NCBI RefSeq assembly: GCF_013090115.1
Contig: NZ_JABFNN010000037.1
Location: 159,114-223,113 of the forward strand
From: Flagellimonas amphidinii
Lineage (GTDB): Bacteria > Bacteroidota > Bacteroidia > Flavobacteriales > Flavobacteriaceae
Direction: 5' to 3'
Length of the DNA: 64,000 bases
Shown: positions 53,054 to 62,456 of the stretch, one piece after another
Position numbering within the stretch: the first letter of the stretch is position 1
How the letters are laid out: every line of letters begins with the position of its first letter
Translations under genes and position numbers: made by a program
Notes under the pieces: model-generated
What the model saw: only the letters and a program-made list of their open reading frames with translations
Databases searched by the model: none
What the model was told of the DNA's origin: nothing

Positions 53054-55168
53054 TTACTTGAATGATTTAATTTGTTGAAGGACTCCTTCGGAAGTCGTTA
53101 CTGGTAATTTGCAAGTACCTTCAATGCAAACGTAGACAAAGGTCTCACCTTCAACATATCTGTTTTGCAATAATTCGAGATTTCCATCCTTACTGGAACC
53201 GGTCAAAATGCTGTTTGGAAGGTAGTTTTTGCTGATTTCCTTTCCAAGTTTCTTGTAATTTTCACCGACTACGGCTACTTCATAAAAGTTCTGGTTTTCA
53301 AAAAGAACCATGTGTAACCAGTTAGTGTAACCCTGGGCGGCCTCATCAAAATTTTCTTGGACGTTTTTCAGCATCTGTTTAGCAATGTCACCATAATCCC
53401 CTTCAGGATAGAGTTTATGGAACTTCAACAAGTTTTTGGCCATGATGGAATTGGAGGCCGAGATAACATTGTCATTGGTTTCAACACTTCTTCGTATAAG
53501 GGAATGATCATCATCCGAAGTAAAAAAGAACATGCCTGAATTTTTGTCCAAGAAATGGAGTTTTGAATAATCCAATAGTGATTTGGCATGATTCAACCAG
53601 TTTTCATCAAAAGTTACCTCATATAACCCCAAGTAAGCTTCAATGACTGTGGCATAATCTTCCAAAAAGGCGTTGATGGTACTTTCACCTTCTTTATGAT
53701 TTCTATACAGGGAATGGTCTTTTTTGATCATTTCCTTTTCAAGGAAACGGGCGTTTTTTAACGCTAGGTCAAGGTATTCCTTGTTGCCTAAGTATCGGTA
53801 CGCATCTACAAGTCCGGAAAGCATCAACCCATTCCAAGAGGTCAGGATTTTATCGTCCAATCTGGGTTTGGATCGTTTTGCCCTTTCTTCCTTTAGGATT
53901 TTCAAGGTGTTTTTCATTTTTGCTTTAAGGTCTATAACTGAAATAGTATGCTTTTTAGCTATTTCATCAGCATCCTTATCCCGTATCAAAACGTAATTTC
54001 CTTCTTCCCAAAGTCCATAAGAATTGATGTTGTAGTAATCCTTGAAGATTTCAAAGTCAGACCCTAATAGTTGCATTAGCTGGTCTTTGGTCCAAACATA
54101 ATAGGCTCCTTCTTCCAGTTCACCATGTTCATCCAGGCTGTCCGCATCCAAAGAGGAATAGAACCCACCGTTTTCATCCAATAATTCTTCTTGTACAAAA
54201 TTGATGCTTTCCTCAACTACTTCTTTATAAAGTTCATTTTGTGTCACGGCATAAGCTTTTGCATAAAGACTTGCTAACTGTCCATTATCGTATAGCATTT
54301 TTTCAAAATGGGGAACATGCCATTTAGTATCCACGGCATATCTGGAAAATCCTCCGCCAACATGGTCATAAACACCTCCGTAGGCCATGCGGGTCAATGT
54401 GGTATTAAACTGCTCCATAAGCTCTGGCTTATCATTCACAGTGGCATAATGCAGCAGAAAATCCCAGTTATTGGGCATCATAAATTTTGGTGCGCGTTTA
54501 TATCCGCCCAAGAAATTATCGAAGTACTGACTCCATTTTTTAACTGCAGCATCCAATTGTTCCATGGAGTATAGGTCCGAGTCCCCTTTGTTTTCCACCA
54601 AGTTGATGGAATTGATGCCGTTGGCAAGGTCAGCAGCATAGTTGGTGACCCTTGATTTATCTTCTTTGTATAATTTAATCAATTGTTCCAAAGATTTTAC
54701 CCAGCTATCCTTTGGAAGGTAGGTGGCTCCCCAAAAGGGTTTGCCATCAGGTAGGGCAACAATATTCAACGGCCAGCCCCCGTTACCGGACATCATTTGA
54801 ATGGCATCCATGTAAATCTGGTCAACGTCTGGTCTTTCTTCTCTATCAATCTTAATATTGATAAAGTTTTCGTTCATCATTTGGGCTACTGTTTCATCCT
54901 CAAAACATTCCTCTTCCATTACATGGCACCAGTGGCAGGCTGCATAGCCAATACTTATGAGCAAGGGCTTGTCCTCTTTTTGGGCCCTTTCCAAAACCTC
55001 TGGTTTCCAAGCTTCCCAATTCACGGGATTGTGTGCGTGCTGCAGTAGATAAGGACTTGTCTCTTCTATAAGGGCATTGGTGTATTTATGGGTCACTTTT
55101 TGTTGTTTTTGGGTACATCCATGGGTTAGGAACAGTAAAACTGTTGCTAGGGTGATTTTTCTGAGCAT
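53054..55168 (-). CDS. DUF255 (YyaL/SSP411-type) thioredoxin-domain lipoprotein
   Basis: This is a 704-residue protein. The ATG at 55168 gives a lipoprotein signal, MLRKITLATVLLFLTHGC, with Cys18 for lipidation. The family start NALIEETSPYLLQHAHNPVN and thioredoxin-like CHWC (78-81) in GYAACHWCHVMEEECFED are followed by NGGWPLNIVALPDGKPFWG. A large (alpha/alpha)6-barrel-like C-terminal region resembles N-acylglucosamine epimerases and contains DLYYDNGQ-like motif MLYDNGQLASLYA and LTSWNGLMLSGLVDAYRYL. Biochemical function is not settled in the family. Most members are cytoplasmic, so the lipoprotein signal is notable. Confidence 0.88.
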   Translation of the reverse strand: MLRKITLATVLLFLTHGCTQKQQKVTHKYTNALIEETSPYLLQHAHNPVNWEAWKPEVLERAQKEDKPLLISIGYAACHWCHVMEEECFEDETVAQMMNENFINIKIDREERPDVDQIYMDAIQMMSGNGGWPLNIVALPDGKPFWGATYLPKDSWVKSLEQLIKLYKEDKSRVTNYAADLANGINSINLVENKGDSDLYSMEQLDAAVKKWSQYFDNFLGGYKRAPKFMMPNNWDFLLHYATVNDKPELMEQFNTTLTRMAYGGVYDHVGGGFSRYAVDTKWHVPHFEKMLYDNGQLASLYAKAYAVTQNELYKEVVEESINFVQEELLDENGGFYSSLDADSLDEHGELEEGAYYVWTKDQLMQLLGSDFEIFKDYYNINSYGLWEEGNYVLIRDKDADEIAKKHTISVIDLKAKMKNTLKILKEERAKRSKPRLDDKILTSWNGLMLSGLVDAYRYLGNKEYLDLALKNARFLEKEMIKKDHSLYRNHKEGESTINAFLEDYATVIEAYLGLYEVTFDENWLNHAKSLLDYSKLHFLDKNSGMFFFTSDDDHSLIRRSVETNDNVISASNSIMAKNLLKFHKLYPEGDYGDIAKQMLKNVQENFDEAAQGYTNWLHMVLFENQNFYEVAVVGENYKKLGKEISKNYLPNSILTGSSKDGNLELLQNRYVEGETFVYVCIEGTCKLPVTTSEGVLQQIKSFK

Positions 55169-55186
55169 GTCTAGTTTTTTCTTGAA

Positions 55187-55218
55187 CATAAAAAAAGCGC
55201 CATACAGAGGCGCATTTT
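55187..55218. terminator. Probable terminator after the dodecin gene
   Basis: AAAAAAAGCGCC, loop ATACAGA, GGCGCATTTTTT form a short G+C stem with A/T flanks. It is best placed as a minus-strand terminator for dodecin, separating it from the DUF255 gene. The TTTTTT on the plus side allows the opposite orientation too. Confidence 0.75.
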
Positions 55219-55238
55219 TTAATTTCCCTGCAAAAGGT

Positions 55239-55439
55239 TTATTGGACCTCGAAGGTAATTTTTACGTTGACTCTATAGTCGTCTATCTTGCCATCCTTTA
55301 CAGAGGCACTTTGTTCGTTGATATACACCGAACGGATATTCTTTACAGATTTAGCTGCTTGCTCAAGTGCATTTTTTGCCGCTTGCTCCCAGCTTTCATC
55401 TGAATTTGCTAATACTTCGATTACTTTTAATACTGCCAT
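55239..55439 (-). CDS. Dodecin family protein
   Basis: This 66-residue protein has the dodecin signature: VLKVIEVLANSDESWEQAAK followed by AVKSVKNI-type helix KSVKNIRSVYINEQSA and a last strand, DYRVNVKITFEVQ. Dodecins assemble as dodecameric shells that bind and store flavins or related ligands. The full fold (strand-helix-strand-strand) is present at the usual length. It stands alone between the DUF255 and Nfu genes. Confidence 0.93.
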   Translation of the reverse strand: MAVLKVIEVLANSDESWEQAAKNALEQAAKSVKNIRSVYINEQSASVKDGKIDDYRVNVKITFEVQ

Positions 55440-55495
55440 GGTTAATGTTTTAAAATTTGTTCAATTTAGCAAAAATTGAAGACAAAACCCTAAAA

Positions 55496-56392
55496 TCAAC
55501 CATTGATGGCAACTACTTCATTTACTTTGTCGCCCATCATATTTTTAAGCATGGTTTCAATGCCATTTTTCAATGTAAAGGTTGATGAGGGACATCCACT
55601 GCAAGCACCTTGAAGCACTACATTCACTGTTTTGCTTTCTTTTTCATAGGATTGGAACAGAATATTTCCACCGTCACTGGCAACAGCTGGTTTTACATAT
55701 TCTTCCAAAATGTCTATGATTTGTTGAGAGGTATCATCATAATGCGTTTGGGACTTCTGTTGGTCAGCAATTTCTTTTGCTTTTTGCACTGCTTCTTGGG
55801 AAACAGCCTCTTTGCCATCAGCTAAAAAATCTCGGATGAACTCCCTGATCTGCATGGTCACCTCATCCCATTCGGTAACATCATACTTGGAAATGGACAC
55901 ATAATTTTCGTCAATAAATACTTCTTTCACGAAAGGGAAGTGAAACAGTTCCGTGGCCAATTGAGAATCTTTGGCATCGTCAATGTTCTTGAATTCATAA
56001 GTGGTGGGGACAATACGCTTATTGGCCACAAATTTCATCACAACAGGGTTGGGCGTTACTTCTGCATATACCGTGATGGGCTGTTTTTTTGCCACAGATT
56101 CTTCATTGACAACGCTCTCACCAGCATTTAAATACTCCACCAACTGTTGTGCTACTTCATCCTTTACATCCTCCCATTCCACAATGTCAAATCGTTCTAG
56201 AGCGATAAAATTTCCAGAGATGTAAACCGTCTTGATAAAAGGGAGGTAGAAAAGTTGCTGTGCCAATGGCGAATTTTTGGCCTCATCTATGTTTTTGAAC
56301 TCATAATTTCCCTTCACCAAAAAATGATTGGCTTCAAACTTTAGTATTTTGGGATTGTTTGTAACAGTAACTGTGATATTGTATTCTTTCAT
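55496..56392 (-). CDS. Nfu-type iron-sulfur carrier with two tandem Nfu_N domains
   Basis: This 298-residue protein contains two similar N-terminal Nfu domains. The first (about 2-94) has NPKILKFEANHFLVKGNYEF and LPFIKTVYISGNFIALERFD; the second (about 105-200) has NPVVMKFVANKRIVPTTYEF and FPFVKEVFIDENYVSISKYD. A C-terminal NifU domain (about 222-297) follows, with the cluster ligands Cys264 and Cys267 in GACSGCPSSTF. It should carry and deliver a 4Fe-4S cluster to target enzymes. The typical Nfu has one N domain, so the duplication is distinctive. It has its own promoter. Confidence 0.93.
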   Translation of the reverse strand: MKEYNITVTVTNNPKILKFEANHFLVKGNYEFKNIDEAKNSPLAQQLFYLPFIKTVYISGNFIALERFDIVEWEDVKDEVAQQLVEYLNAGESVVNEESVAKKQPITVYAEVTPNPVVMKFVANKRIVPTTYEFKNIDDAKDSQLATELFHFPFVKEVFIDENYVSISKYDVTEWDEVTMQIREFIRDFLADGKEAVSQEAVQKAKEIADQQKSQTHYDDTSQQIIDILEEYVKPAVASDGGNILFQSYEKESKTVNVVLQGACSGCPSSTFTLKNGIETMLKNMMGDKVNEVVAING

Positions 56393-56406
56393 AGCAAAGA
56401 TTTATA

Positions 56407-56438
56407 CAAAAATACCAATAGAAAATATGAGGAGCAAA
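56407..56438 (-). promoter_or_regulatory. Bacteroidota-type promoter of the Nfu gene
   Basis: On the minus strand TTTG (56438-56435) and TATTTTTG (56414-56407) are 20 bases apart, matching TTTG/TAnnTTTG. The -7 element ends 14 bases upstream of the start codon, so the leader would be very short. Confidence 0.7.
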
Positions 56439-56518
56439 ATATATAATAATGTATTACTTCGTCCGTTATCTTATTGTTTGATTACCTTTAAAATCTAAAC
56501 TTAGCCCAAAATCGTCAC

Positions 56519-57517
56519 ATGAGACGCTATCTAACCTCACTCATTATTACCCTATTTTTTGGGCTTACTAGTAATGCTCAAGAAGGAATCCCTGTTTATT
56601 TTGATTATTTGGCTGATAACTATTATTTGGTATATCCGTCAATGGCCGGTATCAGTGAAGGAGGTAAAATACGTCTTACTGCTAGAAAACAGTGGTTTAA
56701 TGTGGATGAAGCGCCCAGCTTACAAACATTGAATGTCAATTTTAGGGCTGGTCAACGAAGTGGTGTGGGGGGTATCTTGTTCAATGATGCTAATGGATAC
56801 CATTCCCAGACAGGTTTTAAGGGGACTTATGCCCATCATTTACAATTGGCTGGAGATTTTAGAACGTTGAATCAATTATCTTTTGGTTTAAGTGCAGGAG
56901 TAATTTTAAGTAGTTTGGATGAGACAGAGTTCCGTTCTGTAATTCCTGATCCAGTTGTTTCTGGGGTGAAGAATACGGCCAGTTACTTTAATGTGGATTT
57001 AGGGGTTTCCTACAACTTTCTTGAATTTTATGCTCATGCTGCCGTTCTTAATCTTTTAGGTAGTGGACGTGATTTGTATACCGTTCAGGAGTTTGATAAT
57101 TTGAGAAGGTATTTGCTTTCTGCTGGTTATGTTTTTGGAAGAAACACCCGGGTAGAACCTTCGATACTTTTCCAAATGACAGATTTTACCAAAGAGAAAA
57201 CCATTGACCTCAATGCCAAGGTTTATAAAGATTTAAATGAAAAGACCACGGTTTGGGCCGGACTTTCTTATAGACGAAGTTTTGATGGTGCTCAATTTCA
57301 GACCAATGGTGGTTTTGGCGAGCAAAGACTTCAATTGTTCACTCCGATAGTTGGAATCAATGTAAATCGATTTATGTTTTCCTATAATTACTCCTATCAA
57401 TCTGGGGATATTCGTTTTGATAATGGTGGCTTTCATCAAATTACCTTGGGATATGATTTTGGGGAAAACGACCAAGGCAAGCGATATGATTGTTACTGCC
57501 CAGCTGCCAACAATTAA
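56519..57517 (+). CDS. PorP/SprF-family type IX secretion membrane protein
   Basis: This 332-residue outer-membrane protein starts with a signal peptide, MRRYLTSLIITLFFGLTSNAQ. PorP/SprF features follow: EGIPVYFDYLADNYYLVYPS (the usual 'P..YN...NPAYAG' region in variant form), GQRSGVGGILFNDANGYHSQ, HHLQLAGDFRTLNQLSFGLS and a C-terminal barrel strand ending FHQITLGYDFGEN. Family members help secrete or anchor specific T9SS adhesins such as SprB. The adhesin partner usually lies next door, but here there is none, so its client is unknown. Confidence 0.88.
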   Translation: MRRYLTSLIITLFFGLTSNAQEGIPVYFDYLADNYYLVYPSMAGISEGGKIRLTARKQWFNVDEAPSLQTLNVNFRAGQRSGVGGILFNDANGYHSQTGFKGTYAHHLQLAGDFRTLNQLSFGLSAGVILSSLDETEFRSVIPDPVVSGVKNTASYFNVDLGVSYNFLEFYAHAAVLNLLGSGRDLYTVQEFDNLRRYLLSAGYVFGRNTRVEPSILFQMTDFTKEKTIDLNAKVYKDLNEKTTVWAGLSYRRSFDGAQFQTNGGFGEQRLQLFTPIVGINVNRFMFSYNYSYQSGDIRFDNGGFHQITLGYDFGENDQGKRYDCYCPAANN

Positions 57518-57550
57518 AAATGGCCCACCTTTTAAGATGGACCATTTTTT
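57516..57550. terminator. Bidirectional terminator between the PorP/SprF and vWA genes
   Basis: AAAAATGGCCCACCT, loop TTTA, AGATGGACCATTTTT pair over 13 of 15 positions with flanking A- and T-runs, between two convergent genes. Confidence 0.8.
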
Positions 57551-57572
57551 CCAACCAGCATGAAATAAGCGT

Positions 57573-58742
57573 CTAATCCCACTTATAATTTTTCTTGGAA
57601 GCTTGGGTCTTTATGGCATTCAATAAAGCATTTTCCAACTCTCCCTTTTCATCCTTTTGATTTTTAGCGATATAAGCTTCTCGTTTAGCGTTTAGTTCTT
57701 TAATCTGATCTTGAATTTTTTCACGCTCTATTTTTTTCTCTTCAACAAATTCCTTGATTTCCTCTTCTGATTTTCCTTTCAACCCCTCTGGAAGGTCTTG
57801 CTCTTCTAACTCAGATAGAACCACTTCATCCTCTTCTATGGCATCTACCAAATCCCATTGTGAGTTTTTATAAAGACGTGAACTTTTACTTACCGATCTT
57901 TTTACGGCTACTGCGGCTTCCATGTCAGCAGCATTACTGTCCTGAACACTTTGAAGCATTTTCTTTTGTTTGCCAAGCGAACCATAAGAAATGTAGGTGT
58001 TGTTCAGCTTAGAATTCAATTTAATAATAACATCATCATATGGGGTATCAATATGGACAACCTGTCTATTGTGGTCGATGGCCATATATTCACCACCGGT
58101 TAAAACAGCGCCACTTTTCCACATAGTGGAAATGCCCTGTTGGTAGTTGCCACAGAAAATAGTGTTTACAATTACATCTTTTTCCTTGGCATTGGTTGCG
58201 GCATCTTTGTAATTTAGCTTCCCCTGAGTAAAAGGTTCATTGCCTGCAATAAAAATCATTTTAAGATCGTCTGCGTTTTTGCCCCAATCCAATTGTTTCA
58301 ATGAGGTGTGAATTACCTGACCGCAGTATTCCTCTCCGCCATTGGTGGTCAAGGAGAACAACTTTTCTGAAATCTCATCCAAATCACTGCTGAAGCCAAT
58401 AACTTGTCTTATATAACCTTCATTGGAAGAAAGGTTATCATTGCCATATTCATACAATGATATCTGCAATGATGGTCTAGCGTCATTGCCACATTTCGCA
58501 TAGGTAAATTCATTCACAATATCCCATAATTGTGCTTTTGCCTGATTGATTAGTCCGTCCATACTATTGCTTGTATCCAACAGCAATGCAATTTTCACAT
58601 ATTGTTTAGCGGGTTTTTCTGCATGTGTTTTTGTTAGCAAAGCAGTTTTCTTTGGCTCTTTGGCCTTGAGGTCGCAACCATACATGCTGCCAGTAGTAAG
58701 CGTTAAAAGCGCTATTCCTAAAAGGTGTTTCAAATGTTTCAT
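57573..58742 (-). CDS. von Willebrand factor A-domain lipoprotein
   Basis: This 389-residue protein has a lipoprotein signal ending in TGSMYGC (Cys23). The vWA domain (about 48-235) has a metal-ion-dependent adhesion site, LLLDTSNSMDG (Asp56, Ser58, Ser60), and further MIDAS-like residues in TNGGEEYCGQ and FIAGNEPFTQG. The C-terminal third is a long charged helical region (about 305-389), probably coiled-coil. Similar proteins in Bacteroidota are annotated only as vWA-domain proteins; partner and function are unknown. The gene is divergent from the sensor kinase. Confidence 0.85.
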   Translation of the reverse strand: MKHLKHLLGIALLTLTTGSMYGCDLKAKEPKKTALLTKTHAEKPAKQYVKIALLLDTSNSMDGLINQAKAQLWDIVNEFTYAKCGNDARPSLQISLYEYGNDNLSSNEGYIRQVIGFSSDLDEISEKLFSLTTNGGEEYCGQVIHTSLKQLDWGKNADDLKMIFIAGNEPFTQGKLNYKDAATNAKEKDVIVNTIFCGNYQQGISTMWKSGAVLTGGEYMAIDHNRQVVHIDTPYDDVIIKLNSKLNNTYISYGSLGKQKKMLQSVQDSNAADMEAAVAVKRSVSKSSRLYKNSQWDLVDAIEEDEVVLSELEEQDLPEGLKGKSEEEIKEFVEEKKIEREKIQDQIKELNAKREAYIAKNQKDEKGELENALLNAIKTQASKKNYKWD

Positions 58743-58951
58743 AGTTCAATGTTTTTAAAAGTCGGGATAAAAGTAGCGGCAACTTTTTTGGATAAAAATC
58801 TAGAATGAGTGAAGTGGCTTTCTGGATGAGTAAACCGTGTTTGTGCTTTTGTAAAGTGGTCAATTGAAGGTCTTTTCAGGCTATTTTGGCAACTTTTCCA
58901 TTTTTTAATACGCTTAGGATGAACTAAGTTTACCTCAGTATTACCAGAAAA

Positions 58952-61159
58952 ATGATAGTTAGAAATTACATAACAGTTTTCCTTTTATTGGTTTTCCAAA
59001 TTGGAGTTGCTCAAGTGGAAAATACCTCTGCACAGTTTGAACTTAAAGGTTCTGTGAAGGGAAAGGAGAGCTTTATGCCGATTTCTGGAGTGCAGATTTC
59101 AACGGACAAAGGAAGATTTACCACAACGAATGGGTTGGGTGAGTTTAAGATCAGGGCTTCAGTCGGGGATATCCTTATCGTGGAAAGTACAGATTTTGAA
59201 ACAGTACGCCACCGCATAAAATCAAAAGAGGATATAGATGTCCTGGTTATGGGATATTCGGAACAGAGCGTTTCAAAAAAAGAGAAAAAATCAAGTTCCA
59301 GAAGTGTTATGGGGCACCAAAGGTTTCTGGATTCTGCGAACTTTTATAAGCGGATAGATTTAGAAAAAAGTATCGACTTTATTACCAAATCCATTGCACC
59401 TTTGGGTTCACGAGATAATAAAAAAGAACTTTCCCAATCATTGTCAATGTTGGGCGAAATTTATCTCTACCACAAACAATACGACCTCGCCATCACTAAT
59501 TTTAAAGATGCGTTAGCTGCGAGATCATCAATTAAAACCAAAATACTTTTAGGGAAAACCTACATTCTGAACGGACAACTTAAAGATGCCGAAACCACAC
59601 TATCTCCTTTATTGGAAGTGAAAAAAATGGTTCCTTATCAGCGTGTTGAACTTTATGAAGCACTCGGCGATGCCAATAAAGGGCTGTCCAACCATAAAAA
59701 TGCACTCGATTTCTATCAAGAAGGACTCAAAGTTGCTGAAAAGAACCAAATTTCTCCAAAAGTTATCGATTTAAACTCTAAAATAGCTGATACCTATGCA
59801 AGTGAGGATAAATTAGTTGAGGCAGAGGGTTTCTACAGTAATTCTTTGAATCTATCAAAACAGGTGAATCCTCAGCGACAGATTCAAGAAAATGAAAAAG
59901 TTGCAGATTTTTACAATCAGAAGAACCGGTTTGATGATGAGATTCAGTTGCGCAAACAAAGTTTAAGTGAACTGCAGCAACTGGATGGTGTGGCTAGCCT
60001 GAACACCCAGAAAGGAATTTCCAATTCGGATACCATTACATCGCAGCGTATCAACTACAAAATTGCCAATGCCTACATTGCCCAAGATAAATTGGATGAG
60101 GCTATTCCCTATTTGGAAAAAAGTATTGTTGAGGCTGATGCGGAGGACGATTTAGTGGTCCAAAAAGATGCTACCCGTAAACTTTCTGAGGTGTATCGTT
60201 ACAAGGGCGACTTTTCAAAAGCCTTGGAGTCTTATCAGGCCTATGTTACTGTTGTGGACAGTCTTTATATCAGGAAAGAGCAAGAAATTTCCAGGTCGGC
60301 CCGATTGAATCGAGAAATAGCGACAAAGCAAAACCGAATTTCAAGCTTGGAGCAGGAAAGAGAGCTTTCGCAGAGTAAATACAGTTTGGCAGTTACCGAG
60401 CAACAACTGTTTCAAGAAGCCAGTAAAAGGCAAAAATGGATTATTTATTCCTTGATTTTTGGAATTTTCTTAATGGGATTGACGGCCTTTTTATACTACA
60501 GAAGTAATAGGCAACAGAAGTTGGCCAATAACCTATTGGCTTTAAAATCCTTACGCACACAAATGAACCCGCATTTCATTTTCAATGCGTTGAATTCGGT
60601 GAATAATTATATTGCTAAAAGTGATGAGCGCAGTGCCAATAGATTTTTGAGTGAATTCTCTGTTTTGATGCGTAGCGTGCTTGAAAATTCAGAAGAGGAT
60701 TTTATTCCACTGTCCAAAGAACTGGAACTGCTGGAGCTATATGTAAAGTTGGAGCATTCCCGTTTTGAGGATAAATTCGATTACGAAATTAAGGTGGATG
60801 AAAAAATAGATGTTGAAGCCTTTCAGATTCCCCCCATGTTATTGCAACCCTATATTGAAAATGCTATTTGGCACGGTTTGCGTTACAAGGAAGAAAAAGG
60901 ATTCTTAAAGATCACGGTAATTCATGTAACCAATGATCTATTGGAAATCAAGATAGAGGATAACGGTATAGGACGAAAAAAATCCGCTGAGCTGAAGACC
61001 AAAAATCAAAAGAAACAGAAATCAAAAGGAATGGGGAATATCAAAAAACGTATCCAGATTCTCAATGAAATGTACAAGAACAAAGTAGACGTATCCATTT
61101 CTGATTTATACAATGACCAAACCGGCACCAAGGTGTCCCTAAAGCTTAAAAAAGATTAA
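58952..61159 (+). CDS. LytS-like sensor histidine kinase with carboxypeptidase-regulatory-like and TPR domains
   Basis: This 735-residue protein begins with a signal peptide (MIVRNYITVFLLLVFQIGVA). A carboxypeptidase-regulatory-like beta domain follows (about 28-110, GVQISTDKGRFTTTNGLGEF), then about seven TPR-like repeats (about 130-430), a coiled coil, and one membrane helix (about 495-516). A PF06580 kinase domain carries the phospho-acceptor His541 in QMNPHFIFNALN, and an ATPase domain has ENAIWHGLRYKEEKG and IEDNGIGRKKS. It senses something in the periplasm; the ligand is unknown. Its stop overlaps the response regulator ATG by 1 base. Confidence 0.93.
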   Translation: MIVRNYITVFLLLVFQIGVAQVENTSAQFELKGSVKGKESFMPISGVQISTDKGRFTTTNGLGEFKIRASVGDILIVESTDFETVRHRIKSKEDIDVLVMGYSEQSVSKKEKKSSSRSVMGHQRFLDSANFYKRIDLEKSIDFITKSIAPLGSRDNKKELSQSLSMLGEIYLYHKQYDLAITNFKDALAARSSIKTKILLGKTYILNGQLKDAETTLSPLLEVKKMVPYQRVELYEALGDANKGLSNHKNALDFYQEGLKVAEKNQISPKVIDLNSKIADTYASEDKLVEAEGFYSNSLNLSKQVNPQRQIQENEKVADFYNQKNRFDDEIQLRKQSLSELQQLDGVASLNTQKGISNSDTITSQRINYKIANAYIAQDKLDEAIPYLEKSIVEADAEDDLVVQKDATRKLSEVYRYKGDFSKALESYQAYVTVVDSLYIRKEQEISRSARLNREIATKQNRISSLEQERELSQSKYSLAVTEQQLFQEASKRQKWIIYSLIFGIFLMGLTAFLYYRSNRQQKLANNLLALKSLRTQMNPHFIFNALNSVNNYIAKSDERSANRFLSEFSVLMRSVLENSEEDFIPLSKELELLELYVKLEHSRFEDKFDYEIKVDEKIDVEAFQIPPMLLQPYIENAIWHGLRYKEEKGFLKITVIHVTNDLLEIKIEDNGIGRKKSAELKTKNQKKQKSKGMGNIKKRIQILNEMYKNKVDVSISDLYNDQTGTKVSLKLKKD

Positions 61160-61890
61160 TGGAACTAAGGGCAATTATAGTTGAGGATGAGGCAAACAGT
61201 AGAGAAATCCTGAGGAACTATTTAGCAAAATACTGTGAAGGAGTCCAATTGTTGGGAGAAGCATCCAATGTGGAAGAAGGATTGAAATTAATCCAAGGTC
61301 AAAAACCCGATTTGGTGTTTTTAGATGTGGAAATGCCGTTTGGAAATGCCTTTGACCTGTTGGACAAAGTACCGAACCGTACTTTCGAGACTGTTTTTGT
61401 GACCGCGTATAATCAATATGCCATAGATGCCCTTAACCATCACGCGGCTTACTATTTAATGAAGCCTATCAATATTGATGAATTAATCAAGGCCGTTGAT
61501 TATGTAAAGGACATCAAGAAAAAAGAAAACGATTTGGATGGTCAGGTCCTTAAAGTTATGCCCATGAAGGCAGAAGGGAAAATTACATTGCCACAACAAG
61601 ATGGTTTTCAGGTGCTGGAAGTTGGAGATATCTATTTTTGTAAGGCCGATGATAATTACACAGAAATCTATTTAGAACAAAAGAAGATAGTGGTCAGCAA
61701 AACCCTAAAATATTTTGAAGATGCCTTAAAACCGTATGCGTTTGCCAGAATCCATAAATCATATTTGGTAAATGTGACCGAAGTGGTCAAATATAAAAAA
61801 GGAAAAGGAGGGAGTGTAGTGCTGTCCAACGGAAAGGAATTGTCCGTTTCTGCCTCCAAAAAATCTGATTTGTTGTCCTATTTTCAATAA
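61159..61890 (+). CDS. LytTR-family response regulator
   Basis: This 243-residue regulator has a receiver domain (about 1-120) with the phosphorylation site Asp56 in LVFLDVEMPFG, acidic pocket VEDEAN and Lys in YLMKPINID. A LytTR DNA-binding domain follows (about 142-243), with YFCKADDNYTEIYLEQKKIV, FARIHKSYLVNVTEVVKYKK and GGSVVLSNGKELSVSASKK. It is translationally coupled to the kinase (TAATG). Target promoters in this window cannot be identified; LytTR sites are imperfect direct repeats that I did not find. Confidence 0.95.
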   Translation: MELRAIIVEDEANSREILRNYLAKYCEGVQLLGEASNVEEGLKLIQGQKPDLVFLDVEMPFGNAFDLLDKVPNRTFETVFVTAYNQYAIDALNHHAAYYLMKPINIDELIKAVDYVKDIKKKENDLDGQVLKVMPMKAEGKITLPQQDGFQVLEVGDIYFCKADDNYTEIYLEQKKIVVSKTLKYFEDALKPYAFARIHKSYLVNVTEVVKYKKGKGGSVVLSNGKELSVSASKKSDLLSYFQ

Positions 61891-61900
61891 ATACATAAAA

Positions 61901-62416
61901 ATGATACTGAAATCCGTTAGAGGAAAGTCCCCAAATATTGGCAAGGATTGTTTTATTGCAGAAAACGCAACTATAGTTGGCGAAGTGGATATGGGAGAAC
62001 AGTGCAGTATATGGTTTAACGCGGTTGTTCGCGGAGACGTACACTACATCAAAATGGGCAATAAAGTGAATGTGCAAGATGGAGCCGTAATTCATTGTAC
62101 CTATCAAAAATCACCAACCACTATTGGAAATAATGTATCCATAGGCCATAATGCCATTGTACACGGTTGTACCATTAAGGATAATGTGTTGGTGGGAATG
62201 GGCAGTATCATTATGGATGATTGTGTAGTGGAAAGCAATTCTATAATCGCCGCGGGAGCTGTGCTTACAAAAGGCACACATGTTGAAGCTGGAAGCATTT
62301 ATGCAGGCATGCCCGCTAAAAAAATAAAAGATGTAAGTCCAGAATTGACATCTGGAGAGATTGATCGTATTGCAAATAACTATGTAACTTACGCCAGTTG
62401 GTTTAAGGAAGATTAA
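61901..62416 (+). CDS. Gamma-carbonic anhydrase family protein
   Basis: This is a 171-residue left-handed beta-helix protein of the gamma-carbonic anhydrase/YrdA/PaaY type. Hexapeptide repeats run from ENATIVGEVDMGEQCSIWFN. The metal-binding histidines are in VIHCTYQKSP, SIGHNAIVHGCTI, in the family arrangement (H...H-x4-H). The usual Arg/Asp/Gln residues occur in AVVRGDVHYIKMGNKVNVQDGA. Activity of bacterial members varies, so true carbonic anhydrase activity is uncertain. It lies 10 bases after the response regulator. Confidence 0.9.
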   Translation: MILKSVRGKSPNIGKDCFIAENATIVGEVDMGEQCSIWFNAVVRGDVHYIKMGNKVNVQDGAVIHCTYQKSPTTIGNNVSIGHNAIVHGCTIKDNVLVGMGSIIMDDCVVESNSIIAAGAVLTKGTHVEAGSIYAGMPAKKIKDVSPELTSGEIDRIANNYVTYASWFKED

Positions 62417-62456
62417 AGAATCATCCCTATTTTAGCACCTTTCAAAACCGAACTAA

